Origin: an uncultured Polaribacter sp.
GTDB taxonomy: Bacteria > Bacteroidota > Bacteroidia > Flavobacteriales > Flavobacteriaceae
Assembly (NCBI RefSeq): GCF_947503855.1
Contig: NZ_CANNFF010000009.1
Location: 100,120 to 164,119, forward strand
Direction of reading: 5' to 3'
Length of the DNA stretch: 64,000 nt
Shown: positions 26,207-35,004 of the stretch, piece by piece
Position numbering within the stretch: the stretch's first letter is position 1
Layout of the letters: every line of letters begins with the position of its first letter
Made by a program: the position numbers and the translations under genes
The notes under the pieces: generated by a model
The model's database searches: none
Told to the model about the DNA's origin: nothing
Seen by the model: the letters and a program-made list of their open reading frames with translations, nothing else

Positions 26207-26662
26207 ATGCAAAACAAAGCAAATTCTCTAGAAGATTACATTCACCAAGCTCCAAAAGAAAGACAAATTGTAATTAAAAAATTACGAGAAACCATCAGCC
26301 AAAACCTACCAAAAGGATTTGAAGAAGGGGTTCAATATAGAATGATTGCTTATTATGTTCCACATGAAATATATCCAGAAGGTTACCATTGCAACCCAAA
26401 AGAACCTTTGCCTTTTATGAGTTTTGCTTCGCAGAAAAGTTCTGTAAACCTTTATCATATGGGTTTGTACGCTGTTCCAGAAATACATGATTGGTTTGTA
26501 AATGAGTATCCAAAATTTAGTTCTAGAAAATTAGACATGGGTAAAAGTTGTATCCGTTTTAAAAAGGTTGATGATATTCCCTATGAATTAATTGCAGCAT
26601 TATGCAAAAAATTGTCTGTAAAAGAATGGATAACTGTGTATGAAAACAACATCAAAAAATAA
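26207..26662 (+). CDS. DUF1801 domain protein
   Basis: This is a 151-residue cytosolic protein of the DUF1801 / YdhG-like family (frataxin-like fold superfamily by family knowledge). It has the usual opening LEDYIHQAPKERQIVIKKLR, a central MSFASQKSSVNLYHMGLY, and the closing LDMGKSCIRFKKVDDIPYELI. The function is not established. It follows the hydroxyacid dehydrogenase by 25 bases and could be co-transcribed. Confidence 0.85.
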   Translation: MQNKANSLEDYIHQAPKERQIVIKKLRETISQNLPKGFEEGVQYRMIAYYVPHEIYPEGYHCNPKEPLPFMSFASQKSSVNLYHMGLYAVPEIHDWFVNEYPKFSSRKLDMGKSCIRFKKVDDIPYELIAALCKKLSVKEWITVYENNIKK

Positions 26663-27097
26663 AAAAGTTGAAAATGATTTATAGGAATTGGCTGATTGTT
26701 GTTTAAATCTGAAGACCTAAAAGTAAGAAGAGCTTGATACAAAAACGTTTAGGTTTTTTACAAATAATTATGATCATACTTTTAATAGAAATATGCCAAG
26801 AAAAAAAAACTATTCTAAGTAAAATAGAACTTTGATTACTTAAAGATGAGGTAGTTGAATAAATTAAATTTCAACTAATAATACATAAAAGAGGTGGAAA
26901 TTTAAAATCGGAAAAATTACTTTGTTCGGAAATAAACCCTCTACTATCACTTTAATTTTTTTAAATTGAAGAACGTTAATAAAAAAATTTTGGAGTTACA
27001 ATATTTTTAAATGTCAATTTTATACGCTGTTTATTTGATATCGAAACAAAATAACTAAAAACTATATACTTTAAATAAACCATAACCAATGTTTATT
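26663..27097. other. Gene-free AT-rich stretch
   Basis: No credible ORF, RNA gene or repeat family is recognised in this 435-base stretch between DUF1801 and the methyltransferase. Stop codons are frequent in all frames. It may be eroded sequence. Confidence 0.4.
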
Positions 27098-27135
27098 AAA
27101 AATACCTTTAAAAAAAAGCTTTTAAAGGTGTTTTT
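27098..27135. terminator. Strong hairpin terminator
   Basis: A 16-base arm (27098-27113, AAAAATACCTTTAAAA) pairs with 27120-27135 (TTTTAAAGGTGTTTTT) with one G-U type mismatch. The A-rich and T-rich flanks make it symmetrical. It lies between the DUF1801 gene and the convergent methyltransferase gene. Confidence 0.8.
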
Positions 27136-27200
27136 ATTTTTAGTAAGGTATTTCTATAGAATTATAGCTTAAAAACCATAAAAGCGTCTTAAAATCTAAA

Positions 27201-28058
27201 TTATCGGTTTTTTATCACGTAAATCAAAGAGGAGTATTCAGAATTTTGTTTTGCCTTAAGATTAGATCTAAACCCGTTATAAAGAGCTTTTATTGGATTC
27301 ATTTTTTGGCTCTTGTATTTTTCACTTAAAAGAGAAACATAGTACGCATCAAACTTCATTGGTTTGGTTTGCACAACTTCCATTTGAACTTCTGTAAATA
27401 ACTTTTGTATGGCTTTTTGAGAGAAATGCCAAAGGTGTCTTGGAACATCAAAAGCAGCCCAATGTTCTTTATACAATTTAGCATCGTAACTTTTATAATT
27501 AGGAACAGCAATTACCAAATAGCCATCTTCCTTTAAAAGTGCTTTTAATTTTTTAATGTAAGTTTTTAAATCTTTTACATGTTCTAAAACATGCCACAGA
27601 GTAATTACATCAAAACTTGTGTTCTCTATTTTGTAAAGATTATCTTTTAAATAAATGCCTTTTTTGTGGGCAATATCTCTTGCTTTCAAACTAGGTTCTA
27701 CTCCTAAAACATTCCAATTATTATTGCTACAATGTTTTAAAAAATCTCCTGTTCCAGCTCCAACATCTAATACATTTTTTTCTGGCGTATCAAATGAGTT
27801 TATCAATTTTAATTTTTGTTGTAAAGCAACATTTTTTACTTTTTGATAAACTTTATCTAACACTGTTTTTTTGCTATCAGTATGCGAAATATAATTTTCG
27901 CTTTCATAATAATTTTCTAAATTTTCTGGGACAGGTGTTGTTACCAACATCTGATAATCTTCGTTAATTTTTACCTGAAATTTTTTACCAGAAACTGTAT
28001 AATCTTTACAAGTTAAAAAGGGTTTTAAATTGGTGTAGAGTTTTTTTTCAATCTCCAT
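27201..28058 (-). CDS. Class I SAM-dependent methyltransferase
   Basis: This 285-residue protein has a methyltransferase core with NVLDVGAGTGDFLKHCSNN (motif I, about residues 94-112), FDVITLWHVLEHVKDL (motif IV region) and DGYLVIAVPNYKSYDAKLY, the layout of Methyltransf_23 proteins. The N-terminal about 40 residues include a single CKDY cysteine and are not a classic zinc-ribbon. Homologues act on cell-envelope sugars, lipids or quinones; the substrate cannot be assigned. It lies downstream of mnmG on the same strand, separated by a parS-like site. Confidence 0.85.
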   Translation of the reverse strand: MEIEKKLYTNLKPFLTCKDYTVSGKKFQVKINEDYQMLVTTPVPENLENYYESENYISHTDSKKTVLDKVYQKVKNVALQQKLKLINSFDTPEKNVLDVGAGTGDFLKHCSNNNWNVLGVEPSLKARDIAHKKGIYLKDNLYKIENTSFDVITLWHVLEHVKDLKTYIKKLKALLKEDGYLVIAVPNYKSYDAKLYKEHWAAFDVPRHLWHFSQKAIQKLFTEVQMEVVQTKPMKFDAYYVSLLSEKYKSQKMNPIKALYNGFRSNLKAKQNSEYSSLIYVIKNR

Positions 28059-28078
28059 TTTTTACTTTTTATACAAAT

Positions 28079-28094
28079 TGTTCCACGAGGAACA
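28079..28094. promoter_or_regulatory. parS-like palindrome downstream of mnmG
   Basis: TGTTCCACGAGGAACA differs from the perfect palindrome TGTTCCACGTGGAACA at one base and matches 14 of 16 positions of the bacterial parS consensus TGTTNCACGTGAAACA. ParB binds such sites to organise the origin region. A second site lies on the other side of mnmG. Confidence 0.55.
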
Positions 28095-28114
28095 CTTAGC
28101 AATTTTTTATTTTT

Positions 28115-29992
28115 TTACCTACCCATATAGACTAACAAAACAGAAATATCACTTGGTGAAACTCCACTAATTCTGCTTGCTTGAGATATTGAGGTTGGCT
28201 TAATTTTATTCAACTTTTCTCTAGCCTCATAAGAAAGAGATTTCACTTTATCGTACTTAAAACTAGAAGGAATAATTACATTTTCTAACCTGTTTAACTT
28301 GTCTGCGTTGTTCTTTTCTTTTTCTATATAACCAGAATATTTTAAATGAATTTCAGCTTGCTCGATAATCTCATTATCTATATGATGCTCCGCAATAAAT
28401 GTGTTTAATTTTTCAATGTTTTTAAAATCTAAAAAATTTAATTGTGGTCTTGCAGCAATCTTAAAAAGTTTCATAGATTGTTTTACCAGGGCTAAATTTT
28501 TAGCTTCTAAAATAGGATTTATCTCTTCTTGCTTTACACTAGTTTCATTTAAAAACTTAATTAACAAATCGGTTTTTTCTTGCTTTTCTATAACTCTATC
28601 TAAACGTTCTTTAGACGTTAAACCAATTTTAAAACCTCTTGGAGTTAATCTTAAGTCGGCATTATCTTGCCTTAATAAAGTTCTATATTCTGCTCTTGAA
28701 GTAAACATCCTGTAAGGCTCTTCTGTACCTTTTGTGATTAAATCGTCTATTAAAACACCTATATAAGCTTCGTTTCTTTTTAGAATAAAAGGATCTTTTT
28801 CTTGCACTTTTAACGCTGCATTTACACCTGCCATTAAACCTTGTGCAGCTGCTTCTTCATAACCTGTTGTTCCATTTATTTGTCCAGCGAAAAATAAGTT
28901 TTCAATTAACTTAGTTTCTAAAGAATGTGTTAATTGTGTTGGTGGAAAATAATCGTACTCGATAGCATAACCATATCTAAAAAACTTCACATTTTCAAAA
29001 CCTGCTACAGATCGAATTGCTTTGTCTTGAATATCTTCTGGTAATGAAGTAGAAAACCCATTTACATACATTTCACAAGTGGTCCACCCTTCTGGTTCTA
29101 CAAAAATTTGATGACGCTCTTTGGTAGCAAATCGATCTATTTTATCTTCAATAGAAGGGCAGTATCTTGGCCCGGTAGATTGTATTCTACCATTAAACAT
29201 TGGTGAACGATCAAAACCATCTCTAAGTAAATCGTGCACCTCTAAATTGGTATATGTTAACCAACAAGAACGCTGTTTTTTTAAAGAAGATGTTGTAGGT
29301 AAATAAGAAAATTTTTCTGTGATTTGATCTCCTGGTTGTTCAATCATTTTAGAATAATCTAAAGATCTACCATCTACTCTTGGTGGTGTTCCTGTTTTCA
29401 TTCTGCCAGATTCGAAACCTTTTTTTACAAGGTCTTCTGTAATTCCTGTAGAAGCCCCTTCTCCTGCTCTACCCCCACCAAAACTTTTATCACCAATATG
29501 AATTAAACCATTTAAAAAAGTACCTGCAGTTAAAATAACTGTTTTTGCTTTTATTTCTAAACCTAAAGCTGTCTTTACTCCTACAATTTTATCACCGTCA
29601 AACATTAAACCATTTACAGAATCTTGATAGAAGTCTAAATTTTCGGTTTCTTCTAAAAGTGTTCTCCAACATTCTGCAAACTGCATTCTATCAGATTGTG
29701 CTCTTGGACTCCACATTGCAGGTCCTTTAGATTTGTTTAGCATCTTAAATTGGATTGCTGTTTTATCTGTAACAATTCCACTATAACCTCCTAAAGCATC
29801 AATCTCTCTTACAATTTGTCCTTTTGCAATACCACCCATTGCAGGGTTACAACTCATTTGTGCAATATTTTGCAAATTCATTGTAATTAACAAAGTATGT
29901 GCACCCATGTTTGCAGCGGCAGCAGCAGCCTCACTTCCTGCATGCCCACCACCAACTACTATAACATCAAATGTTGTTGAAAATAAACTCAT
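28115..29992 (-). CDS. mnmG: tRNA uridine-5-carboxymethylaminomethyl modification enzyme MnmG
   Basis: MnmG (GidA) with MnmE installs cmnm5 at the wobble uridine of certain tRNAs, using FAD, NADH and methylene-THF. The FAD motif is VVGGGHAGSEAAAAAANMG (residues 11-29). Family signatures are CNPAMGGIAKGQIVREIDALGG, RTGTPPR-like MKTGTPPRVDGRS and GLMAGVNAAL. The C-terminal helical tRNA-binding domain ends RISGVSPSDISVLLVYMGR. The 625-residue length is normal. gidA is often found near replication origins and par genes; here two parS-like sites flank it, although parAB are not in the window. Confidence 0.98.
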   Translation of the reverse strand: MSLFSTTFDVIVVGGGHAGSEAAAAAANMGAHTLLITMNLQNIAQMSCNPAMGGIAKGQIVREIDALGGYSGIVTDKTAIQFKMLNKSKGPAMWSPRAQSDRMQFAECWRTLLEETENLDFYQDSVNGLMFDGDKIVGVKTALGLEIKAKTVILTAGTFLNGLIHIGDKSFGGGRAGEGASTGITEDLVKKGFESGRMKTGTPPRVDGRSLDYSKMIEQPGDQITEKFSYLPTTSSLKKQRSCWLTYTNLEVHDLLRDGFDRSPMFNGRIQSTGPRYCPSIEDKIDRFATKERHQIFVEPEGWTTCEMYVNGFSTSLPEDIQDKAIRSVAGFENVKFFRYGYAIEYDYFPPTQLTHSLETKLIENLFFAGQINGTTGYEEAAAQGLMAGVNAALKVQEKDPFILKRNEAYIGVLIDDLITKGTEEPYRMFTSRAEYRTLLRQDNADLRLTPRGFKIGLTSKERLDRVIEKQEKTDLLIKFLNETSVKQEEINPILEAKNLALVKQSMKLFKIAARPQLNFLDFKNIEKLNTFIAEHHIDNEIIEQAEIHLKYSGYIEKEKNNADKLNRLENVIIPSSFKYDKVKSLSYEAREKLNKIKPTSISQASRISGVSPSDISVLLVYMGR

Positions 29993-29999
29993 ATTCTAT

Positions 30000-30015
30000 A
30001 GTTCCACGTGAAACT
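30000..30015. promoter_or_regulatory. parS-like site upstream of mnmG
   Basis: AGTTCCACGTGAAACT contains the full 14-base core GTTNCACGTGAAAC of the bacterial parS consensus; only the outermost bases differ. It lies 8 bases upstream of the mnmG start, between mnmG and ybeY. Confidence 0.7.
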
Positions 30016-30040
30016 TTTATTTTATTTAATTGATTATCAA

Positions 30041-30451
30041 TTACTTAATTAAAGATAAAGCTAAATTTTCTTGTTTCGTCATTTCTAATTGCTCTTTTAC
30101 TGACTTATCTTTAAAACCAATGTAATGTAATACACCATGTATCATTACTCTGCGTAATTCTTCGTTAAAAGAAACCTTAAAATCGGTTGCATTATCAGCA
30201 ACTCTTTCTACAGAAATGTAAATATCGCCATTGATTAATTTTCCTAAAGAATTATCAAAACTGATAATATCTGTTAACGTATCATGATTTAAAAATTCTA
30301 CATTTAGTTTGTGCAAATAATCATCATCACAAAAAATATAGTTCACCTCCCCTAACTCACAATTGTGTTTTGTTATGATTTGATGAATCCATTTTTGTAC
30401 AGATACTTCGTCTTCTAAAATAAAATTGGTTTCGTAATTAAACGTGATCAT
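30041..30451 (-). CDS. ybeY: Endoribonuclease YbeY (rRNA maturation)
   Basis: YbeY is a zinc-dependent endoribonuclease needed for 16S rRNA 3' maturation and ribosome quality control. The 136-residue protein has HDTLTDIISFDNS and the metal-binding segment MIHGVLHYIGFKD. The last residues of the usual HGxLHLxGxDH motif read FKDK, a form I associate with Bacteroidota YbeY proteins, so the third zinc ligand may lie elsewhere. The start overlaps the DUF4175 stop by four bases (ATGA), predicting translational coupling. Confidence 0.93.
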   Translation of the reverse strand: MITFNYETNFILEDEVSVQKWIHQIITKHNCELGEVNYIFCDDDYLHKLNVEFLNHDTLTDIISFDNSLGKLINGDIYISVERVADNATDFKVSFNEELRRVMIHGVLHYIGFKDKSVKEQLEMTKQENLALSLIK

Positions 30452-33400
30452 TCTTTTTTTTCTGGTTCAGAAAAATACTTTCGAACCTTTATTTTATAAT
30501 TTTGTTGCAAAGGTAAGGATTGTCTGTTTAATATTTCTATTTGATTGTAAAACTGCTTTTTAAATTCGAGTGCCTTTACTTTATATCTTTGACGCTCTTT
30601 CAAATTTGCTGTAGATTTTCTTTTGTTGTCTTTACCTTGCTCTAGAGCTGCTTTGTCTAATTTTAGAAGTTGATAATTTAGATTTTGCATTTTTTGAATG
30701 GTTGTTGCATTAAAACCTTTTTCTAAAATTTCATTCTCTAATTGTTCCATGGTTTTTAAAGCTCTTTTTGCAGCTCCATTTCCATTTGGATTTCTTTGTT
30801 CAGCTTCTTTTATGGCCTCTTGTAATTGTTGCCTTAATTGAGATTGTTGCTTGTAAATTTCATAAATTTCACCATCTAAATCATCATTTTCTCCATTACT
30901 GTTTTTACCTTCACCTTTCCCTTCTCCTTTTCCTTTTCCTTTTCCGTTTTTACTTGACTTATCTCCTTTACCAGAATTTCCAGTTTTACCATCTTCACCG
31001 GGTTTTTTACCTTCTTTACCTTGTCCAGGTTTTTCTCCAGGCTTCTTTCCTGTTTTGTCGCCTTTCTTTTTGCTATTTTTCATTTTCTCAGTTAAGTCTT
31101 GCTGTTTTTTAATAATATCTGGCAAGCTAAACTCTCCTGATTTTTTTCCTTTGCCCATTTTCATGGACATAGAGTTTTTCATGCTATTTAAAATATTACT
31201 TAAATAATCAGCCAAATTATTAGTGGCTGTCATTACATAACGTTGGTTAGAAAGACCATTATTAAATCTGTTTTCAGAAAAGTTTTCTAGAGATTGTTCT
31301 AAATTGTAATGTGTGGTAGATAAATCGTCTTGAATTTTAGCAGAAATTTTTGGCAAACGCATGGAAAGTACATACAAGCTATCGTCTATATGTTCAAAAT
31401 AAGTTCTAATATCATTTTGCTTTTTTAAAGCTTTACCAAAATTTGGATGCATGGTAGAAATATCGCTAAACTTGTTCATCAAGTTTTCTTGTTTAAAAGA
31501 AAACGTAACTAAATTTTCTAGTATTTTTCGCAAATCATCCATGTTTTCTTCCATAGATTCACCTTCCATGGCTTGCATAGCTTTTTGCATTTTAGCACTC
31601 ATTTCTTTCATTTTTTGAGCACTGTTATTCTGATTCTTTTTAGCAGAATTTTTATCTTGTTTTTGTAGGTTTTCTTTCGATTTTTTTAGCTCCTCATCAA
31701 TAGCGTCTTTCTCATCATCTACATCTGGTAATTCCATTGGCTCTTTTAACTTTTCGTTGTCTTTAGCCAATTCTTCCAGTTCTTTCTTTAAATCGTTAAA
31801 CTCTTTATGAATGTCTTGTTGCTCTCTAACAGTTGTGTCTTCCTTTTTTGCAAGCTCTTCTTGTTTTTTTGCCAATGCTTCCAATTTATTGGCAATTTGC
31901 ATTGTTTTTTGCTCAACATAAAAACGTTTTGTTAATTCTAACATTCGTTCTAAACTACGCTGTTGTTGTTTGTTTTGTTGTGCTAATTCTTTGGCTTTTT
32001 TTACTAAATCTTCTTTATTTAGTTTTTCTGCCATTTTTGCAATTTCTTCCAACAATTTTTCTTGTCTTTCGTGCTTTTTTAATTCTTCAATACGTTTATT
32101 TAATTCTTCTTTATTTTCTTGTAGGTTTATATTTTCTTCTTTCTTTTCGTCTAAATTTTGTTGCAACTGATCGGTTTGACGCTGCATCATTTTTTTATAA
32201 TTTTCTTGACGTTTTATAAAATTCTCAACCTTCTTTTTATCATTCCAATTTATTTTTTTCTTGTTCTGAAAATCTTGTTGAATTTTATCTAACTCTTCTC
32301 TTTGTTTTTGTTGTTTTTGAATTGAATTTTCTAGACTATTAATTATGTTTCTTTGTTCGTGTAGCAACTCCTCCTCTATTTCGTTTGCTGTTTTTTGTCG
32401 GAAATTAAAAAGTTTACTTTTTGCTTTTTTATTTCCGTTTACAGCATCATTATCAAAAACCTCAAAATACATTTCATAGTTGGTGCCTTTTATCAAATTT
32501 AATCCTTCAGGAAATTGATAGAAAAAAGTTTGCACATTAGCTCTAGATATTGGTAAAATATAAGTGTTTAATTGATTTGGGGAATCCATATCATAATAAA
32601 CCAATTGTAATTTTTTTAAACCATAATCATCAGAAATTTGACCAGCAAACTGGGCAATACCTCTAGAAATACTATCTATATTAGATTGTACAGTTATTTC
32701 TGGGGCTTCATCTTTTATTACATTTACAGAAAATTGTAAATTCTCGTAATCTTTTAAATTTTTATTTGAAGATGCTATTTGATAATCTAACGCTTTTCTA
32801 ACGCTTTTTGTAAATTTAAAATTGTTGTCATCTGTCTTTTTAAATGCTTCTCTTTGCTCTTCATTTATAAAAACAACCTCATCTGTTTGTTGGGTTGCTA
32901 CCAACCAAGATATTTTTGTGCCTTCAGGTACTATTAAGTTACCAGAGTTCTGAATAGTTTCATTCTTTTTACCCACATAATATGGATATTTTAATTGCAA
33001 AGAAATATTATTTATAGTTGGTGTGTTAATGACATTAATTTGATAATCTTGAGACTGCACTCCGTTAGCTTCTACAAAAAAGGTAAGTGGTTTTTGAACA
33101 TCAGAAAACATGTAAGAAAAAGAACCGTTTCCATTATTTTGCAAATAATATTGCTGATTATTATAAATAATTTTAGCATCTGAAGGCAATACAGAACCAA
33201 CCGTCTTTAATGAAACTGTTATGGGTTTGCCTTGTATAACTTGTAAATTTTGATTGTTTAGATTAAAATAAAATGGCGCTGGTGGTGTGTATTTAGTTCT
33301 ATGGTTTACAACGCGTTTTAAACTATCTTTAAAAATAGCGTTATTACCTGTAAATAAAGTAGTTAACCATATTAAAATAGGAACAATTGCATACTTTAAA

Positions 33401-33855
33401 TACTTTTTATTTTGGGTAAAATCAATAGCTTTTACAAACGGAATCGGTTGTAATTCTTCTGATTTTTGATTGATACTTGCCAATAACAAATCAGATTGAT
33501 TGGTGTATTCTTTAAGTTGTAAAGCATTTAACAACTTGTCTTCTACTTTTGGAAAATGAGCTCCAATAATTTTAGACGATTGCTCTAATGAAATCCCTTT
33601 TCTAAAACCAATCAACTTAAAAATTGGAATGGCTATAAAACGAATTAGTAGAAAAACTTCAACTACAATAAAAATCCAAAAAAGTAAGGTTCTTGCTGTG
33701 GGTTTTAACCACAAAAAATACTCTAAAAAAAGGGTAAAAAATAAGTATAAAAAGCCTAAGGAAAGAAACAAGATTGTTCCTTTAATTAGTTCGTTTAGGT
33801 AGTATTTTCTAGTAAACTGATGTAGTTTTTTTTCTATTTTTTCAAATCCATTCAT
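30448..33855 (-). CDS. DUF4175 family large membrane protein
   Basis: This 1135-residue Bacteroidota protein of unknown function has two or three N-terminal membrane helices (about 20-75 and again near 155-170). An extracytoplasmic Ig-like part follows (about 180-450). A very long charged coiled-coil region (about 480-720, Lys/Glu/Gln-rich) comes next. A lysine/glycine-rich low-complexity linker (about 915-985, repeated GKGKGEGKG-type units) precedes a conserved C-terminal helical part. The preferred start is ATG at 33855; a TTG lies two codons upstream. The architecture suggests an envelope scaffold, possibly with DNA or anionic polymer contacts through the basic linker, but this is speculative. 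It is coupled to ybeY. Confidence 0.85.
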   Translation of the reverse strand: MNGFEKIEKKLHQFTRKYYLNELIKGTILFLSLGFLYLFFTLFLEYFLWLKPTARTLLFWIFIVVEVFLLIRFIAIPIFKLIGFRKGISLEQSSKIIGAHFPKVEDKLLNALQLKEYTNQSDLLLASINQKSEELQPIPFVKAIDFTQNKKYLKYAIVPILIWLTTLFTGNNAIFKDSLKRVVNHRTKYTPPAPFYFNLNNQNLQVIQGKPITVSLKTVGSVLPSDAKIIYNNQQYYLQNNGNGSFSYMFSDVQKPLTFFVEANGVQSQDYQINVINTPTINNISLQLKYPYYVGKKNETIQNSGNLIVPEGTKISWLVATQQTDEVVFINEEQREAFKKTDDNNFKFTKSVRKALDYQIASSNKNLKDYENLQFSVNVIKDEAPEITVQSNIDSISRGIAQFAGQISDDYGLKKLQLVYYDMDSPNQLNTYILPISRANVQTFFYQFPEGLNLIKGTNYEMYFEVFDNDAVNGNKKAKSKLFNFRQKTANEIEEELLHEQRNIINSLENSIQKQQKQREELDKIQQDFQNKKKINWNDKKKVENFIKRQENYKKMMQRQTDQLQQNLDEKKEENINLQENKEELNKRIEELKKHERQEKLLEEIAKMAEKLNKEDLVKKAKELAQQNKQQQRSLERMLELTKRFYVEQKTMQIANKLEALAKKQEELAKKEDTTVREQQDIHKEFNDLKKELEELAKDNEKLKEPMELPDVDDEKDAIDEELKKSKENLQKQDKNSAKKNQNNSAQKMKEMSAKMQKAMQAMEGESMEENMDDLRKILENLVTFSFKQENLMNKFSDISTMHPNFGKALKKQNDIRTYFEHIDDSLYVLSMRLPKISAKIQDDLSTTHYNLEQSLENFSENRFNNGLSNQRYVMTATNNLADYLSNILNSMKNSMSMKMGKGKKSGEFSLPDIIKKQQDLTEKMKNSKKKGDKTGKKPGEKPGQGKEGKKPGEDGKTGNSGKGDKSSKNGKGKGKGEGKGEGKNSNGENDDLDGEIYEIYKQQSQLRQQLQEAIKEAEQRNPNGNGAAKRALKTMEQLENEILEKGFNATTIQKMQNLNYQLLKLDKAALEQGKDNKRKSTANLKERQRYKVKALEFKKQFYNQIEILNRQSLPLQQNYKIKVRKYFSEPEKKE

Positions 33856-33966
33856 AATCAACTAATAAAAATAGTATTTTTGATAGGAAAACCAACAAAT
33901 AATTTGTTAAAAGACTTTGTAAGCAATTGTAGATATTGGCTACTAAACTAAAGTAAAAACAATTTT

Positions 33967-34803
33967 ATGAAAAAACTAACTACAATTCTATTTTTATTCT
34001 TTACAATATTAATAGTTGCACAAAACCCTTGGACAAAAGACAAAGGAGATTTGTTTATCAACTTATCTTACACAACAATCTCAGATTATAGCGAGCTTTT
34101 TGGGTATCCAGATTATACTATTTCTGGCTCAATTACAGATCAAACTTATCAAATTTATGGTGAATATGGTTTTACAAACAAAACCTCATTTGTTTTTAAT
34201 ATCCCTTTTAAATCGATAGATAATAAAGAAATAGTTAACCCTTGTTTGGTAGCTCCTTGTCCGGAATCTTCTAATGAAAAGTCTTCATTTGGAAACGTTT
34301 CTTTAGGAATCAAACATCAACTGTATAACAAAGGTTGGGTGGTAGCAGCCCAATTAATTTCTGAAATAAATACGGGTTCTTATGACGAAAACACAGGAAT
34401 TAGAACAGGTTATGATGCATTTACATTTACACCTCAACTTTTAGCAGGTAAAAGTTTTGGAAAAACGTTTTTTCAATCTCAAATTGGTTTTGATATTAAA
34501 ACCAATAATTATAGTAATAATTTTAAAATTGGTGGCGAATTTGGTGGTAAAGTATCAAAAAATATATGGTTAATTGGTTATATAGACGTTGTAAAATCTT
34601 TTGAAGATGGTAATGTTAATTTACCTTCAAATAACTTATTAACAGGTTTATACATAAATAATCAAGAATATGGTGCTTACGGTTTAAAAGGAATTTTACA
34701 GTTTTACGATATTGGTATAACAGCTGGTTTTGGTAGTGCTTTTTTTGGAAACAATGTGCCTAAAAAAGCTGCATTTAGTTTTGGTATTTTTAATACGTTT
34801 TAA
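33967..34803 (+). CDS. Outer-membrane beta-barrel protein
   Basis: This 278-residue exported protein has signal peptide MKKLTTILFLFFTILIVAQ and a series of alternating amphipathic strands: LFINLSYTTIS, TYQIYGEYGF, SFVFNIPFKSI, VSLGIKHQLYN and FSFGIFNTF at the end, whose terminal Phe is typical of BamA-inserted barrels. It resembles the transporter/phenol-degradation MetA-like barrel families. A PCLVAPCP cysteine pair probably sits in an extracellular loop. Function is not known. Confidence 0.75.
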   Translation: MKKLTTILFLFFTILIVAQNPWTKDKGDLFINLSYTTISDYSELFGYPDYTISGSITDQTYQIYGEYGFTNKTSFVFNIPFKSIDNKEIVNPCLVAPCPESSNEKSSFGNVSLGIKHQLYNKGWVVAAQLISEINTGSYDENTGIRTGYDAFTFTPQLLAGKSFGKTFFQSQIGFDIKTNNYSNNFKIGGEFGGKVSKNIWLIGYIDVVKSFEDGNVNLPSNNLLTGLYINNQEYGAYGLKGILQFYDIGITAGFGSAFFGNNVPKKAAFSFGIFNTF

Positions 34804-34963
34804 AATATATTGCAGCAAATTCAGAAATAAAATAATAAAATTTAGAATTCACTGTTTTTAAAAACTTGTGAGATTTTTTTAAAATCAATGTTTTATATTC
34901 ATAATCAATATTTTTTGTTTTTTTTTAATTCGTGAATTCGTGGTACGTTTTTTTATTAAAAAC

Positions 34964-34971
34964 TATCTTTG
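34964..34971 (+). promoter_or_regulatory. Putative gltX promoter, -7 box
   Basis: TATCTTTG matches TAnnTTTG and lies 33 bases before the gltX ATG at 35005. A direct AATTCGTG repeat lies just upstream (34928-34943). Confidence 0.5.
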
Positions 34972-35004
34972 CACCCGTTAAAAGCAATCTTTAAAAAACA
35001 AAAA

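Noticed and set aside
30768..32219. Several plus-strand ORFs opposite the DUF4175 gene, up to 128 aa
   Set aside because: They are antisense shadows of its Lys/Gln-rich coiled-coil codons; composition is Leu/Phe-rich without any motif.
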